Under the pieces are notes generated by a model that saw only the letters and a list, made by a program, of their open reading frames with translations, ran no database searches and had not been told where the DNA came from. 64,000 nucleotides of DNA from Scatosoma sp002474405 (GTDB lineage: Bacteria; Bacillota; Clostridia; Christensenellales; Borkfalkiaceae). Position 1 is the first letter of the stretch; each line of letters starts with the position of its first letter. The DNA lies in assembly GCA_937892545.1 (NCBI GenBank), contig CALAFO010000004.1, positions 1 through 64,000 of the forward strand. The letters run 5' to 3'. Below are positions 42,011-51,700 of this stretch, piece after piece. The position numbers were made by a program, and so were the translations under genes.

Positions 42011-43168
42011 TTACAGTTTCGAAACGGTGATGCCGTCCTCGATCGAAGTTTCGTAGAACGACGCGCGATAGCCGATCGCGTCGAAATACGCCTTATCCAC
42101 ATGGCGGATAAATCCTTCCACCGCCGATTTTTTCACGATGGAAATGGTGCAGCCGCCGAACCCCGCGCCGATCATACGCGAACCGAGGCACCCCGCCTCT
42201 TTCCGCGCCAGAGCGGAAAGCATATCCAGCTCCTTGCCCGTTACTTCGTACAAATCGCGCAGCGAATAATGGCTTTCGTTCAACAGTCTGCCCAGCTCCG
42301 CAATATCTCCGCGCTTTAAAGCTTCCACCGCCTCGGTAACGCGCGCGCATTCCGTAACCACGTGCTCCGCACGCTTTGCCACCACGCCCGAAAGCAGATA
42401 TTTCACTTCGTTGAAATCCTCTACGGAAAGTTCCGCCAGCGCGTTGATTTTCTTCACTTCCTGAATCTTTTTCAACGCTACTTCCACTTCGTGGCGGCGT
42501 ACGTTATACTTGCTTTCCACCAGATTGTGCGGCTTGTTGCAGTTCGCCACCACAATACAGTAATCTCCCAGCTGCAAAGGCACGTATTCGTAATCCAGCG
42601 TGGCGCAATCCAGCAAAATCGCATGGTCTTTCTTGCCCATCGCCGAAGCAAACTGATCCATAATCCCGCAATTCACGCCCGCGTACTTGTTTTCCGCGCG
42701 CTGCGAAATCAGCGCCAGCTGCACTTTATCGTACTTCACGCCCGCGTATTCCGAAAGCGCCACCGCCGTGGAAACTTCGATCGCCGCCGAAGAAGAAAGC
42801 CCGCTGCCGAAAGGAACGGTGCAATCGTACAACAGGTCGCAGCCCACCAGCGGCGTGCCGCTTTCCTGCAAAAAGTACGCAACGCCCGCCTGATAATTGC
42901 CCCATTTCAGCGACTTGTACTCGCCGATTTTATCGATGTCAAGCTCTACCACCTGCTTGAAATCGGAAGCCGCCACGCGGATAACGTTTTCGCCGTTTTT
43001 GCGGGCGTACACGTTGCAGCGCAGATTGAGCGCCGCGGGAAACACCTTGCCTCCGCAGTAATCCACATGCTCGCCGATCACGTTGATTCGTCCCGCAGCC
43101 GTAAACAAATCCTGCGGAGCGGCGCGATATAAGCTTTCAAACAGTCCGATAGCTTCGTTGCGTTCCAT
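42011..43168 (-). CDS. galK: Galactokinase
   Basis: 385 aa. GHMP kinase signatures: GRINVIGEHVDYCGGKVFP (galactose binding), PFGSGLSSSAAIEVSTAVAL (ATP loop), NCGIMDQFASAMGKKDHAILLDC (catalytic Asp), GAGFGGCTISIV. It makes galactose-1-phosphate for galT. No galE or galactose transporter is in the window. Strong promoter at 43242-43270; CGGAGGCAAGAGGTAAAA precedes ATG 43168. Confidence 0.97.
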   Translation of the reverse strand: MERNEAIGLFESLYRAAPQDLFTAAGRINVIGEHVDYCGGKVFPAALNLRCNVYARKNGENVIRVAASDFKQVVELDIDKIGEYKSLKWGNYQAGVAYFLQESGTPLVGCDLLYDCTVPFGSGLSSSAAIEVSTAVALSEYAGVKYDKVQLALISQRAENKYAGVNCGIMDQFASAMGKKDHAILLDCATLDYEYVPLQLGDYCIVVANCNKPHNLVESKYNVRRHEVEVALKKIQEVKKINALAELSVEDFNEVKYLLSGVVAKRAEHVVTECARVTEAVEALKRGDIAELGRLLNESHYSLRDLYEVTGKELDMLSALARKEAGCLGSRMIGAGFGGCTISIVKKSAVEGFIRHVDKAYFDAIGYRASFYETSIEDGITVSKL

Positions 43169-43241
43169 TTTTACCTCTTGCCTCCGTATTTGAGAGAATT
43201 TTTAACAAAATTTCGAAATTTATTTTCATTTTCGCATATAA

Positions 43242-43270
43242 ATTATATCATAACAAAAAAGAAAAGTCAA
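43242..43270 (-). promoter_or_regulatory. Promoter of galK-galT
   Basis: TTGACT (43270..43265), a 17-bp spacer and TATAAT (43247..43242) preceded by TGA, giving a consensus promoter with an extended -10. The leader is ~70 bases. Confidence 0.88.
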
Positions 43271-43443
43271 TGATAACGCCGCATTTTTTCAATGTTTTCC
43301 CTCGAAAAAAAAGGATGTTTTTCTTTGCCCGCTTCCGCGCGTTGCCGCCCCGCGTTTTTCATCGGAAAAAAAGCGGAAAAAATTGCCGCAAAAAAAAAAC
43401 GAGCGCCCGCGAAACACCCTCCGTTTCGTCCTGCGCACGTTTT

Positions 43444-43656
43444 TCAGTCTTCTCCGATATAAACGAATCTCGGCACTTTCCGCCCGTCCTTTTCAACAAG
43501 TTCGTTCCACATCGCCGCCGGACGGATCCACAGCTTTCCTTCGCCGTACAGCGCGCGGTATACCGCATACTCTTCCAACGTTTCCGAATGCGTCGCCGTA
43601 CCGATTACTTCGTATTCTTTGCCTTTGAAATGGCGGTATCTGCCCGGTTTTATCAT
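43444..43656 (-). CDS. DUF1653 family protein
   Basis: 70 aa from ATG 43656. KPGRYRHFKGKEYEVIGTATHSETLEEYAVYRALYGEGKLWIRPAAMWNELVE is the whole DUF1653 domain; function unknown. The stop of the VTT membrane gene (43658) precedes the start by one base, so translation is coupled. A longer upstream frame (to 43746) is inside the VTT gene and rejected. Confidence 0.9.
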   Translation of the reverse strand: MIKPGRYRHFKGKEYEVIGTATHSETLEEYAVYRALYGEGKLWIRPAAMWNELVEKDGRKVPRFVYIGED

Positions 43657-43657
43657 T

Positions 43658-44626
43658 TTATTTTTCTTCTTTTTTCTCGTTTTCCTGCGCCTTGGCGCGC
43701 GCTTCGTGCCGCGCGGAAAGCTTTTTGTACGCATACGAACAGGCAAGCCCCAGCACCAAAAGCACGCCGAACACGATGGCGGAAACCACGTAATTTTCCT
43801 GCATCAGCTCGTGCCCGCACCAAGTGGACGCCACCACCGACGGAATTCTGGCAAGCATGATTACCAGAATCGACGAAAACGCGCCGTCGTTGGAAATCGC
43901 CGCCATCCAGGTGAAAATATCCTTGGGCGTTCCCGGCAGAAAGTTCATCAGAAACAAAAACACGTTCCGTTTTTTCTTATCTTTCAGCATCGCCGCCGAA
44001 CGCATTTTTTCGGGGGAAATAAACAGTCCCACCAGCTTCGTGCCGTACTTTTTCCCCAGCAGAAAAATAATCAGCGTGCCTATCAGCGAACCGACCATGC
44101 ACCACAGCGCGCCCCACCAGGTGCCGAACGCATAGCCGCCCGCAACCTGTAGCGGTCCGCCCGGAATCAGCCTGAACACCGTCATCACCACGCGCAACCC
44201 GATAAAAATAAAAATGCTGCTTGTGCCGAATCCCTCTATCCACTCCTTGAACCCCTGCGGATCTTTCACGAGATTCACCACCGCCACGCCTACAAACACA
44301 TAGAAGAGGATGTAGAAAACCACCATCACCGCCAGAGCGATCGCCGCCGCGATGCGCTTCTTTTTCGCGCCTTCCAGCTCGTTCCCGCGCTCCCGTACCG
44401 CCGATTTCAACGCCGAAAATTTATTTTTTATTCCCTCGCCGAGCCGCGCGAAAACGCCGCGCTTTTTTTCGGGCGCAGCCGTTTCTTCTTTCCCTTCGCC
44501 CGCGGCGATTTCCATATCGGAGCATACCGCCGCGCCCGCTTCCGCCGCGCCGCAATCTTCGCCCCGTACGGCTTCCGTCTCCGCTTCGGCGATACCGGAA
44601 ATATTTTCGTCGATTTTTTCGGTCAT
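43658..44626 (-). CDS. VTT-domain (TVP38/DedA-like) membrane protein
   Basis: 322 aa from ATG 44626 behind AAGGATTTTACTT. A ~90-residue acidic Ala/Glu-rich cytoplasmic head is followed by a membrane span and the VTT core: GLRVVMTVFRLIPGGPLQVAGGYAFGTWWGALWCMVGSLIGTLIIFLLGKKYG (the re-entrant loops with Arg and Pro), and FLFLMNFLPGTPKDIFTWMA (second re-entrant). VTT/DedA proteins act in lipid scrambling or transport, including undecaprenyl phosphate in the DedA branch. The substrate here is unknown. Confidence 0.88.
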   Translation of the reverse strand: MTEKIDENISGIAEAETEAVRGEDCGAAEAGAAVCSDMEIAAGEGKEETAAPEKKRGVFARLGEGIKNKFSALKSAVRERGNELEGAKKKRIAAAIALAVMVVFYILFYVFVGVAVVNLVKDPQGFKEWIEGFGTSSIFIFIGLRVVMTVFRLIPGGPLQVAGGYAFGTWWGALWCMVGSLIGTLIIFLLGKKYGTKLVGLFISPEKMRSAAMLKDKKKRNVFLFLMNFLPGTPKDIFTWMAAISNDGAFSSILVIMLARIPSVVASTWCGHELMQENYVVSAIVFGVLLVLGLACSYAYKKLSARHEARAKAQENEKKEEK

Positions 44627-44642
44627 AAGTAAAATCCTTAAG

Positions 44643-44687
44643 CAAAAAAAGAGCCGCACTCCGTAAAACAATCGGAAAAGTGCGGCT
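44643..44687 (-). terminator. Terminator of the cold-shock gene
   Basis: AGCCGCACT (44652-44660) and AGTGCGGCT (44679-44687) form a perfect 9-bp stem. Read leftward it is followed by C and a run of seven T. Confidence 0.88.
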
Positions 44688-44723
44688 GAAAAAGCTGATT
44701 TTTTTCGAAAAACCTGCTACAAT

Positions 44724-44936
44724 TTACAGCGCCTGAACGTTGATGGCGCGCAATTTGTTCGGGTTTTTGGGATCCGTTTCCGTTTCGTAGGAAACTTTCT
44801 GCCCTTCTTTCAGGCTTCTGTATCCATCGGCCTGGATCGCGGAGTAATGTACGAATACGTCGTCGCCGCCTTCATCGCCGGCGATAAACCCGTAACCTTT
44901 CTCCGAATTGAACCATTTCACCGTACCTTGACTCAT
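44724..44936 (-). CDS. Cold-shock protein (CspA family)
   Basis: 70 aa from ATG 44936. GTVKWFNSEKGYGFIAGDEGGDDVFVHYSAIQ contains both RNA-binding motifs (KGYGFI and VFVHY). It is an RNA chaperone. A longer frame to 44957 contains the ribosome site AGGAGG, so 44936 is the start. The ~100-base 5' leader is usual for csp genes and may fold for temperature control. Promoter at 45036-45064. Confidence 0.95.
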   Translation of the reverse strand: MSQGTVKWFNSEKGYGFIAGDEGGDDVFVHYSAIQADGYRSLKEGQKVSYETETDPKNPNKLRAINVQAL

Positions 44937-45035
44937 CCTTTGGGGTCCTCCTATCAAAAGTTATCCAAAACGTAACCCGTCGAAAACAAACGACTATCAA
45001 GCCTCTCGGCGCGGTCTAATCCCGAATACATGTAT

Positions 45036-45064
45036 ATTATAACACATATTTTTACAAATTGCAA
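45036..45064 (-). promoter_or_regulatory. Promoter of the cold-shock gene
   Basis: TTGCAA (45064..45059), a 17-bp spacer and TATAAT (45041..45036) preceded by TGT, giving an extended -10. Confidence 0.8.
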
Positions 45065-45149
45065 TAATTTTAACAAATATTTTTCAAATTTTTATTAAAA
45101 TCGAAAGCAAAAAGCCGCCGTTTTCCGCCGTTTTGCCGCCGCGTCGACT

Positions 45150-45515
45150 TTAAAACGCGTACGTCAGATACTCTATGCCGCCGCCCGGCAGTACCTCCGC
45201 CACGTCAAACCTCGCGTTCGGTTCTTTTCCCGTCTCCATCCAGTAATACGCGGCGATTTTGCGGTATTTTTCCCGTTTCTTCGCCCCCACCGCCTCGGCG
45301 GGCGTTCCGTATGCGTCCGAACTGCGCGTTTTCACTTCGATAAACGCAATTTCGCCCAGCGCCTTATCCTCCGCGATAATATCCGCCTCGCCGAACGGCG
45401 TTACGTAATTCGTCTTTAAAATTTTCAGCCCGCGCGCTTTCAGAAACTCCGCCACGCGCTTTTCTCCGCCACGCCCTAAAGCTTTTTTGTAAACGTCCTG
45501 CGATGAAAAGGACAT
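45150..45515 (-). CDS. YraN family (UPF0102) endonuclease-like protein
   Basis: 121 aa. GEKRVAEFLKARGLKILKTNYVTPFGEADIIAEDKALGEIAFIEVKTRSSDAYGTPAEAV carries the E...G-E-x-D-I...E-V-K metal site of the Holliday-junction-resolvase-like fold. The cellular substrate is unknown. It overlaps rnhB by 40 bases and ends the long leftward operon. Confidence 0.94.
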   Translation of the reverse strand: MSFSSQDVYKKALGRGGEKRVAEFLKARGLKILKTNYVTPFGEADIIAEDKALGEIAFIEVKTRSSDAYGTPAEAVGAKKREKYRKIAAYYWMETGKEPNARFDVAEVLPGGGIEYLTYAF

Positions 45516-46096
45516 AACCCCGCCTCCTTAATCGCCGCGATGTGCGCCGCCGTGCCGTACCCCTTGTTTTTTTCGAATCCGTACGCGGGAAAAGCCTCGG
45601 CAAGCTTATCCATCAGGGCGTCTCTGTACACTTTCGCGATGATGCTCGCCGCGCCGATCGAATACGAAAGCGCGTCGCCGTGAACCACGCTCTGCTGCGG
45701 AAACGGAATATCCAGCGTCATGTTCCCGTCGGTCAGCACCGCGTCCGGCGTGATTTTCAAAGCAAGCAGCGCTTCGCGCATGCCCTTCCTCGTGGCTTGC
45801 AGAATATTGATTTCGTCGATTTCCTCGTTCGAAATTTCCGTAATCGCGTACGCGAGCGCGCGCTCCTTAATCAGCGCCGATAATTGCTCCCTGCGTTTCG
45901 CCGATAATTTTTTGCTGTCGTCCACGCCCTCTATCAGAAGTTCGGGCGAAAGCGGCATAATCACCGCCGCGCACACCACGGGTCCCGCCAGCGGACCGCG
46001 CCCCACTTCGTCCACTCCGGCGATATATTTCGCTCCGCTTTTTTCAAGCGCGCGCTCGCAGGAAAGTTTGCTTTCGAAATCATACGGTTTTTTCAT
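45476..46096 (-). CDS. rnhB: Ribonuclease HII
   Basis: 206 aa. YIAGVDEVGRGPLAGPVVCAAVI (first catalytic Asp-Glu), GVDDSKKLSAKRREQL, DGNMTLDIP, and HGDALSYSIGAASIIAKVYRDALM are all signature blocks. It removes ribonucleotides from DNA. 21 bases after rbgA. Confidence 0.96.
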   Translation of the reverse strand: MKKPYDFESKLSCERALEKSGAKYIAGVDEVGRGPLAGPVVCAAVIMPLSPELLIEGVDDSKKLSAKRREQLSALIKERALAYAITEISNEEIDEINILQATRKGMREALLALKITPDAVLTDGNMTLDIPFPQQSVVHGDALSYSIGAASIIAKVYRDALMDKLAEAFPAYGFEKNKGYGTAAHIAAIKEAGLCPFHRRTFTKKL

Positions 46097-46117
46097 TCGT
46101 TTTTCCTCCGCCCCCGC

Positions 46118-47026
46118 TTAAAATTTCACGTCCGCAAAATCGGACGGATTTTCCAGACAGATTTTTCCCAGCCGCCCTTTTCTGAAATCGTCGATCACCG
46201 CCCGCGCGCCGCGTTCGTAATCGAATTCGCCGCCGCGCAGAATAAACCCGCGCCGCCTGCACGCCGTTTCCAGCATCTCCACGGCTTCGCGGGTGCGTTC
46301 TTCCTCGTCCGCCGTTTTGTTCGTCTCCGCAATTTCTCCGCCGCAATCGATGCCGTACCGCTCCCGTAGCGCGGCGGGATAATTCGCTTTCAGCTCCTTT
46401 AAAAGCTCCAATGCAACGTCCGCGATATCCAGAATATCGTCGTTCAGACTGCCGATATACGCAAGATGCCGCGCCAGATACTGCGTTTTGCAGGAAGGCG
46501 GCATCGTTCCGGGCGTGTCCAGCAAATCGAAATCGGCGCATTTAATCCAGCGCACGTCGCGCGTAACGCCCGCGATGTCTCCCGTTTTCGCGCGCTTCGC
46601 CCCGCCCAGCAGATTCACCACCGTGCTTTTTCCCGTGTTCGGAATCCCCACCACGGTATAGCGGAAACGTCGGGTAACGCCCTTGCTTTCGGCGCGTTCC
46701 CGCTTCTCTTTCGTCAGCGCCTGCAAGCGCTTTTCCAGCACGCGCCGCGAAGCGCCGTTCACGGCGGAAATCACCACGCAGGGCTTCCCCTGCGCCTCTA
46801 TCATCGCCGCGAATTTTTCGCATTTCCCGTCCGACAAATCGCTTTTGTTCAGAACGTACAATACGGGCTTCCCTACGAAAATTTCCGGCAGTTTCGGGTT
46901 ATACGTGGCAATCGGCGCGCGGGAATCCAGCACGCAGATAACGCCGTCGCACAGCGCGCGTTTTTCTTCCATATCGCGCATCGCCTTTTTCATATGTCCC
47001 GGAAACCATTGTATCAGCTTCGCCAT
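46118..47026 (-). CDS. rbgA: Ribosome biogenesis GTPase RbgA (YlqF)
   Basis: 302 aa. A circularly permuted GTPase: G4 NKSDL comes first, then G1 GIPNTGKST, G2 region GVTRDVRWIK, and G3 DTPGT. N-terminal IQWFPGHMKKAMRDMEE and a C-terminal helical domain (RTREAVEMLETACRRRGFIL). It matures the 50S subunit. Stop/start spacing to trmD is 3 bases. Confidence 0.96.
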   Translation of the reverse strand: MAKLIQWFPGHMKKAMRDMEEKRALCDGVICVLDSRAPIATYNPKLPEIFVGKPVLYVLNKSDLSDGKCEKFAAMIEAQGKPCVVISAVNGASRRVLEKRLQALTKEKRERAESKGVTRRFRYTVVGIPNTGKSTVVNLLGGAKRAKTGDIAGVTRDVRWIKCADFDLLDTPGTMPPSCKTQYLARHLAYIGSLNDDILDIADVALELLKELKANYPAALRERYGIDCGGEIAETNKTADEEERTREAVEMLETACRRRGFILRGGEFDYERGARAVIDDFRKGRLGKICLENPSDFADVKF

Positions 47027-47029
47027 GTG

Positions 47030-47698
47030 TTACCTCTTCAATAAATCGGGGCGTTTTTCCTTCGTAAGTTTCATCGCCGCCTGCCGCCGCCATTCGTCCA
47101 CTTTCGCGTGGTCGCCCGAAGAAAGCACCTCCGGCACGCGCAGCCCCTTGTATTCCTTGGGGCGGGTATACTGCGGATATTCCAGAAGATTATCCGAAAA
47201 GCTTTCGTCCACCAGCGAAGACGTGCTGATTACGCCGTCCACATAGCGGCACACGCAATCGCAAAGCACCATCGCCGGCAGCTCGCCGCCCGTCAGAACG
47301 TAATCGCCGATGGAAATTTCCTCGTCGATGAAAAGGTCGATCACGCGCTGATCCACCCCCTCGTAATGCCCGCACAAAAGCACCAGCCTGTCGTAGGAAA
47401 GCAGCGAAAACACCTTCTGCTGCACCAGCGTTTCGCCCTTGGGCGAAAGATAAATGCGCCGCGCCTTGTGGTCGGGGTCCACCGCTTCGATGGCGCTGCC
47501 GATGGGCTGTGGCATCATCACCATGCCCGCGCCGCCGCCGAACGGATAATCGTCGCATTTCAGATGCTTGTCCTCGGTGTAATCGCGGATGTTCACCACG
47601 TTGATTTCCACTTTCCCCTGCTTCTGCGCCCTGCCTAAAATGCTCTCGTTCAGTGCGGAAAACATTTCGGGAAACAGCGTCAAAATATCGATTCTCAT
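47030..47698 (-). CDS. trmD: tRNA (guanine-N1)-methyltransferase
   Basis: 222 aa. DILTLFPEMFSALNESILGRAQ, PFGGGAGMVMMPQPI, LCGHYEGVDQRVID, EISIGDYVLTGGELPAMVL (the trefoil-knot SAM site) are standard. It methylates G37 of tRNAs. rpsP, rimM and rplS, its usual neighbours, are missing here. 21 bases after ftsY. Confidence 0.97.
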   Translation of the reverse strand: MRIDILTLFPEMFSALNESILGRAQKQGKVEINVVNIRDYTEDKHLKCDDYPFGGGAGMVMMPQPIGSAIEAVDPDHKARRIYLSPKGETLVQQKVFSLLSYDRLVLLCGHYEGVDQRVIDLFIDEEISIGDYVLTGGELPAMVLCDCVCRYVDGVISTSSLVDESFSDNLLEYPQYTRPKEYKGLRVPEVLSSGDHAKVDEWRRQAAMKLTKEKRPDLLKR

Positions 47699-47719
47699 AG
47701 CCGTTTTTTCCTTAAAATT

Positions 47720-48616
47720 TTACAAAATCGCGTCCACGAACGCCGCCGAATCGAATTTTTCCAGATCGCCGATTTTTTCGCCCACGCCCGCATACAGCAC
47801 CGGCAACGAAAGTTCGTCCGCCAGCGAGAACACAAATCCGCCCTTCGCCGTACCGTCCAGCTTGGTGATAATCAGCCCGTCCAGTTCCACGGCGTCGTCG
47901 AACGTTTTCGCCTGAGAAAGCGCGTTCTGCCCCGTCGTGGCGTCCAGCACCAGCAGTTTCAGAAAATCCGCGTCCGGGTATTCGCGCTCCACCACGCGGC
48001 TCATTTTTTCCAGTTCTTTCATCAGATTGTCTTTCACGTGCAATCTGCCCGCGGTATCGATAATCAGAACGTCCGTTTTCTTCGCTTTCGCGCTGGACAC
48101 CGCGTCGAACACCACCGCGGAAGGGTCGCTTCCCTCTTCATGCCGCACGATGCGCACTTTCGCACGGTCCGCCCATACGGAAAGCTGTTCCGCCGCCGCC
48201 GCGCGGAAGGTATCCGCCGCCGCCACCGTAACGCTTTTTCCGTGAGAAATGTAATAATTCGCCAACTTGCCTATCGTGGTGGTTTTTCCCACGCCGTTCA
48301 CACCCACCACCATAATCACGCAGGGAAACCCGATTTCGGGCACTTCGGCGTCGCGCAGCATGTTCGTAAGCACTTCTTTTAAAAGCCCCGTTACGTAATC
48401 GGCGTCTTTCAGGCGCTCCGCCATCGCGCGTTCTTTCACGCCCTCCACCACTTTTTCCGCCGTCGCCACGGATACGTCCGCGGAAATTAAAATTTCTTCC
48501 AGTTCCTCGTAAAATTCGTCGCCCAGCTTGTTTTTCGAAAACAGCATGCGCATTTTCGTCGCCAGACCGTCTTTCGTCTTTTTCAGCGCGCCGAACAACT
48601 TCCCGAAAATTCCCAT
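47720..48616 (-). CDS. ftsY: Signal recognition particle receptor FtsY
   Basis: 298 aa, lacking the long acidic domain of proteobacterial FtsY. NG domain: MVVGVNGVGKTTTIGKLANYY (G1), VTVAAADTFRAAAAEQL (G2), DVLIIDTAGRLH (G3), ITKLDGTAKGG (G4), GVGEKIGDLEKFD. It docks SRP-ribosome complexes at the membrane. It follows smc by 84 bases with the hairpin 48649-48680 in between. Confidence 0.97.
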   Translation of the reverse strand: MGIFGKLFGALKKTKDGLATKMRMLFSKNKLGDEFYEELEEILISADVSVATAEKVVEGVKERAMAERLKDADYVTGLLKEVLTNMLRDAEVPEIGFPCVIMVVGVNGVGKTTTIGKLANYYISHGKSVTVAAADTFRAAAAEQLSVWADRAKVRIVRHEEGSDPSAVVFDAVSSAKAKKTDVLIIDTAGRLHVKDNLMKELEKMSRVVEREYPDADFLKLLVLDATTGQNALSQAKTFDDAVELDGLIITKLDGTAKGGFVFSLADELSLPVLYAGVGEKIGDLEKFDSAAFVDAIL

Positions 48617-48648
48617 AATCTTTCCTTCCGATTTTCCTTTTCCGAAAG

Positions 48649-48680
48649 AAATCGCCTTGTATTTTGCTGCAAGGCGATTT
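48649..48680. terminator. Hairpin between smc and ftsY, possible partial terminator
   Basis: Perfect 11-bp repeat AAATCGCCTTG (48649-48659) / CAAGGCGATTT (48670-48680) with a 10-base loop. The T-run after it is broken (CTTTCGG leftward; TTCCGG rightward). Within the smc-ftsY transcript it may attenuate or mark an RNA-processing end. Confidence 0.5.
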
Positions 48681-48700
48681 TTCCGGATACTGACTAAATG

Positions 48701-51700
48701 TTATTCCACGGTTCCTTCGCCAAGCTCTTTTTCCACTTCGCCCAGCTTCACCGATACTATCTTCGATACGCCCTTTTCCTGCATCGTTACCCCGAACAGC
48801 GCGTCCGACTGATTCATCGTAGGACGGCGGTGCGTAATCACGATGAACTGCGTTTCCTGCGCAAACCGTTTCAGATAGGAAGCGAAACGGTCCACGTTCG
48901 CCTCGTCCAGCGCTGCTTCGATTTCGTCCAGAATACAGAACGGCATCGGGCGGCACTTTAAAATGGCGAACAGAATGGCGATAGCGGTAAGCGCGCGTTC
49001 GCCGCCCGAAAGCAACGAAATTTTCGTAAGCTTCTTGCCGGGCGGGCACGCCACGATTTCCACGCCCGCTTCCAGCGGATCCTCGCCTTCGATGTAATCC
49101 ATCTGCAGTTCCGCGTTGCCGCCGCCGAAAAGCTCCTTGAAAGTAACCTTGAAGTTTTCATTGATGTCGTTGAATCCCTTGTCGAAAATTTTCAGCATTT
49201 CCGCGCGGATTTCGTCCAGCGCCTTCTGCAAATCGTCGATTGCTTTCTGCAAATCGTCGCGCTGAATCACCATTTCGTCGTAATGCGCTTTTTCGTCGGC
49301 GTATTCTTCCACCGCGTTCAGATTCACGTTGCCCAGCAGCGTGATTTTTCTCTTCAGCGCGGAAATCAGCCCCGCCGCCTCGTCCGCGTTGAAATTCTCC
49401 GCTTTCAGGGCAAGGCACCCCTCGTAATCGATGCCGTACGCCTCTTCGATGCGCTGGCGCATGTTTTCGAGGTTGGTATCGATTTTACTGATTTCGATTT
49501 CGCACTTGTAACGCTTGTCCGTCTGCCGCGTCAGTTCTTCCTGCACCGCCGTACGCTCTTCGTCCAGCTGTACCTGGCGCAGATTCAGCGCTTCTTTTTC
49601 CGCGGAAAGCGTGGCGATCTCGTCGTTGATCGCCTGCACGGCGGCTTTTTCTTCTTCCGTAAGTTCCGCCTGCTTCGCCCGCTCTTCCAGCTGCGTAAGC
49701 TCCGCATACGCGTTGGCTTTTTCGCGCTCCGTGGAAATAATGCGGGAAATCAGATCTTCCTTTTCCGCTTCGTAGCGCCTGATGTCCGCGTTGAAGCTTT
49801 CTATCTGCTTCTCCGCCGCCGCCTTTTCCACTTCCAGAGCGTGCAGTTTCGCGCTCTTTTCGTCGCGTTCCGTCTTGAACGCCTCGCACTGCGCGCGCTG
49901 TTTTTCCAGCGTCGCTTCCGCGCCCTGACGAAGCGCGTTCAGCTCTTCTTCGCTCTTGCCCGCATACGCTTCTTCGTCTCTCAGATGCGCCAGTTTTTCT
50001 TCGAACCCGCGCAGCGTTTCTTCGTATACGCCCACGTTGTTCTTCGCTTCTTCCGCTTCGGCGGCAAGCGAAATTTCGCGCTGAGAAAGCACCGCCAGTT
50101 CGTTCAGGGAGCCCTGATACTTCGCCCGCAGCGCGTTCACCGCCGCTTCCGCCTCCTCTTTGCCCTTTTCGCTTTCCGCAATGGCGGTTTTCAGCTTTTC
50201 GAGGTATTTCTGCTTCTTGACGATGTTTTCGCGGCACTCTTCTATCTTGCGCTCGCCCGAAAGCACGCCGGCACCGCTCTTCTGCTGACGGCTGCCGCCC
50301 GTCATTGCGCCGCTGGTGCTCACGATGTCGCCGTCCAGCGTTACGATTTTAAACATGTTGCCGTACTTTTTGGCAATCGCCGTGGCGTTGTACACCGTAT
50401 CGCAGATCAGCGTGTTGCCCAGCAGGTTTGTTACCACGTTATAATAATAATCGTCGTAACGGATCAGTTCCGTGGCAAGCCCTATCGCGCCCTTTTCGTT
50501 TACGGCGCGCTGCGCTTCGCGGCTGTCCGGGCGCGGCTTCATGCCGCTTACGGGCAGGAACGTTACCACGCCGCCGCCCGTGCGTTTCAGGTATTCGATT
50601 AAGATACGCGCGTCGTCCTGCGTGGGCGTTACAACGTTCTGCGTCGCCGCCCCCAGCGCCACTTCGAAAGCAAGCTCGTATTTCTGGTCGGTATGAATAA
50701 TGTCCGCAATCGTGCCCTTCACGTGGCTGCCCACTTCGGGGTTGGTTTTCGCCACAGAAAGCAGACGGCGCACCGAATCTTTGTACCCCTCGTAGCGGTT
50801 CTTGATGCCCACGTACATTTCCAACGAATCTTTCAGCGAAGAAATCTGCCCGCCCACGCTGAAAAGTTCCTGATTGAAATTGTTGATGGTCAGCTGCATA
50901 TCGCGGATTTCTTCTTCCCGCTCCGCCAGCTCTTTTTCGCCGCCCGAAGTAAACTCTTTCAGTTTTTTCAGGTCTTTCCGCACGCCTTCCAGCTCTTCGT
51001 TCAGCTTTTCGCGGCGCGCGTTTTCCTTTTGCAGCGCGGCTTTCAGTTCGGCGATTCTGTCCTCCGCCGCCTGCTTCTGCGCCGTCAGCGAACCCTGATT
51101 TTTCTTGATTTCCGAAAGGTTTTCCGCCGAGGAAAGCTGGCTTTGCCGATTTTCGTCGGAAAGCCGTTCGAACACGTCGATTTTGCCCGTCAGCGCCTTG
51201 ATCGCCTGCGACAATAAATCGGTTTCGTTGTCGATTTCCGCAATGCGCGTTTCGCCCTTCTGAATCGCGGTTTTCGCCGCCGCCACAAGGTCGGCAAGCT
51301 CGCCCGTGCGGTTTTTGCCGTTTTCGAGGAATTCTTCCGCCGCGGTAATCTGGCTCTTGTACGTGGAAATCTTTTCTCGCACCAGCTTCCATTCGCCGTC
51401 TTTCCGCTCGTTCCCTACAGAAAGTTCCACGCGGCGGTCGTTCAGCTCCGTCAGTTTCAAATCGGCTTCGGCGGACTTTTTGCGGTTGTCCTCGTAGCTC
51501 TTGTTCAAAAGCTCCGCCTGCGTATTCAGCGAAATGATTTTATCGGAATACCCCGCCACGCGTTCGCGGAATTTGTTCTTTTCGCCTTCCGCGCCGTCGT
51601 ATTTATACACGTATGTATTCACTTCGTTGTACTTCAGCGATTCCGAATACTCGCGGTATTCTCTCGCCGCGTCCGCCTGTTTGGAAAGCGGTCCCAGCCT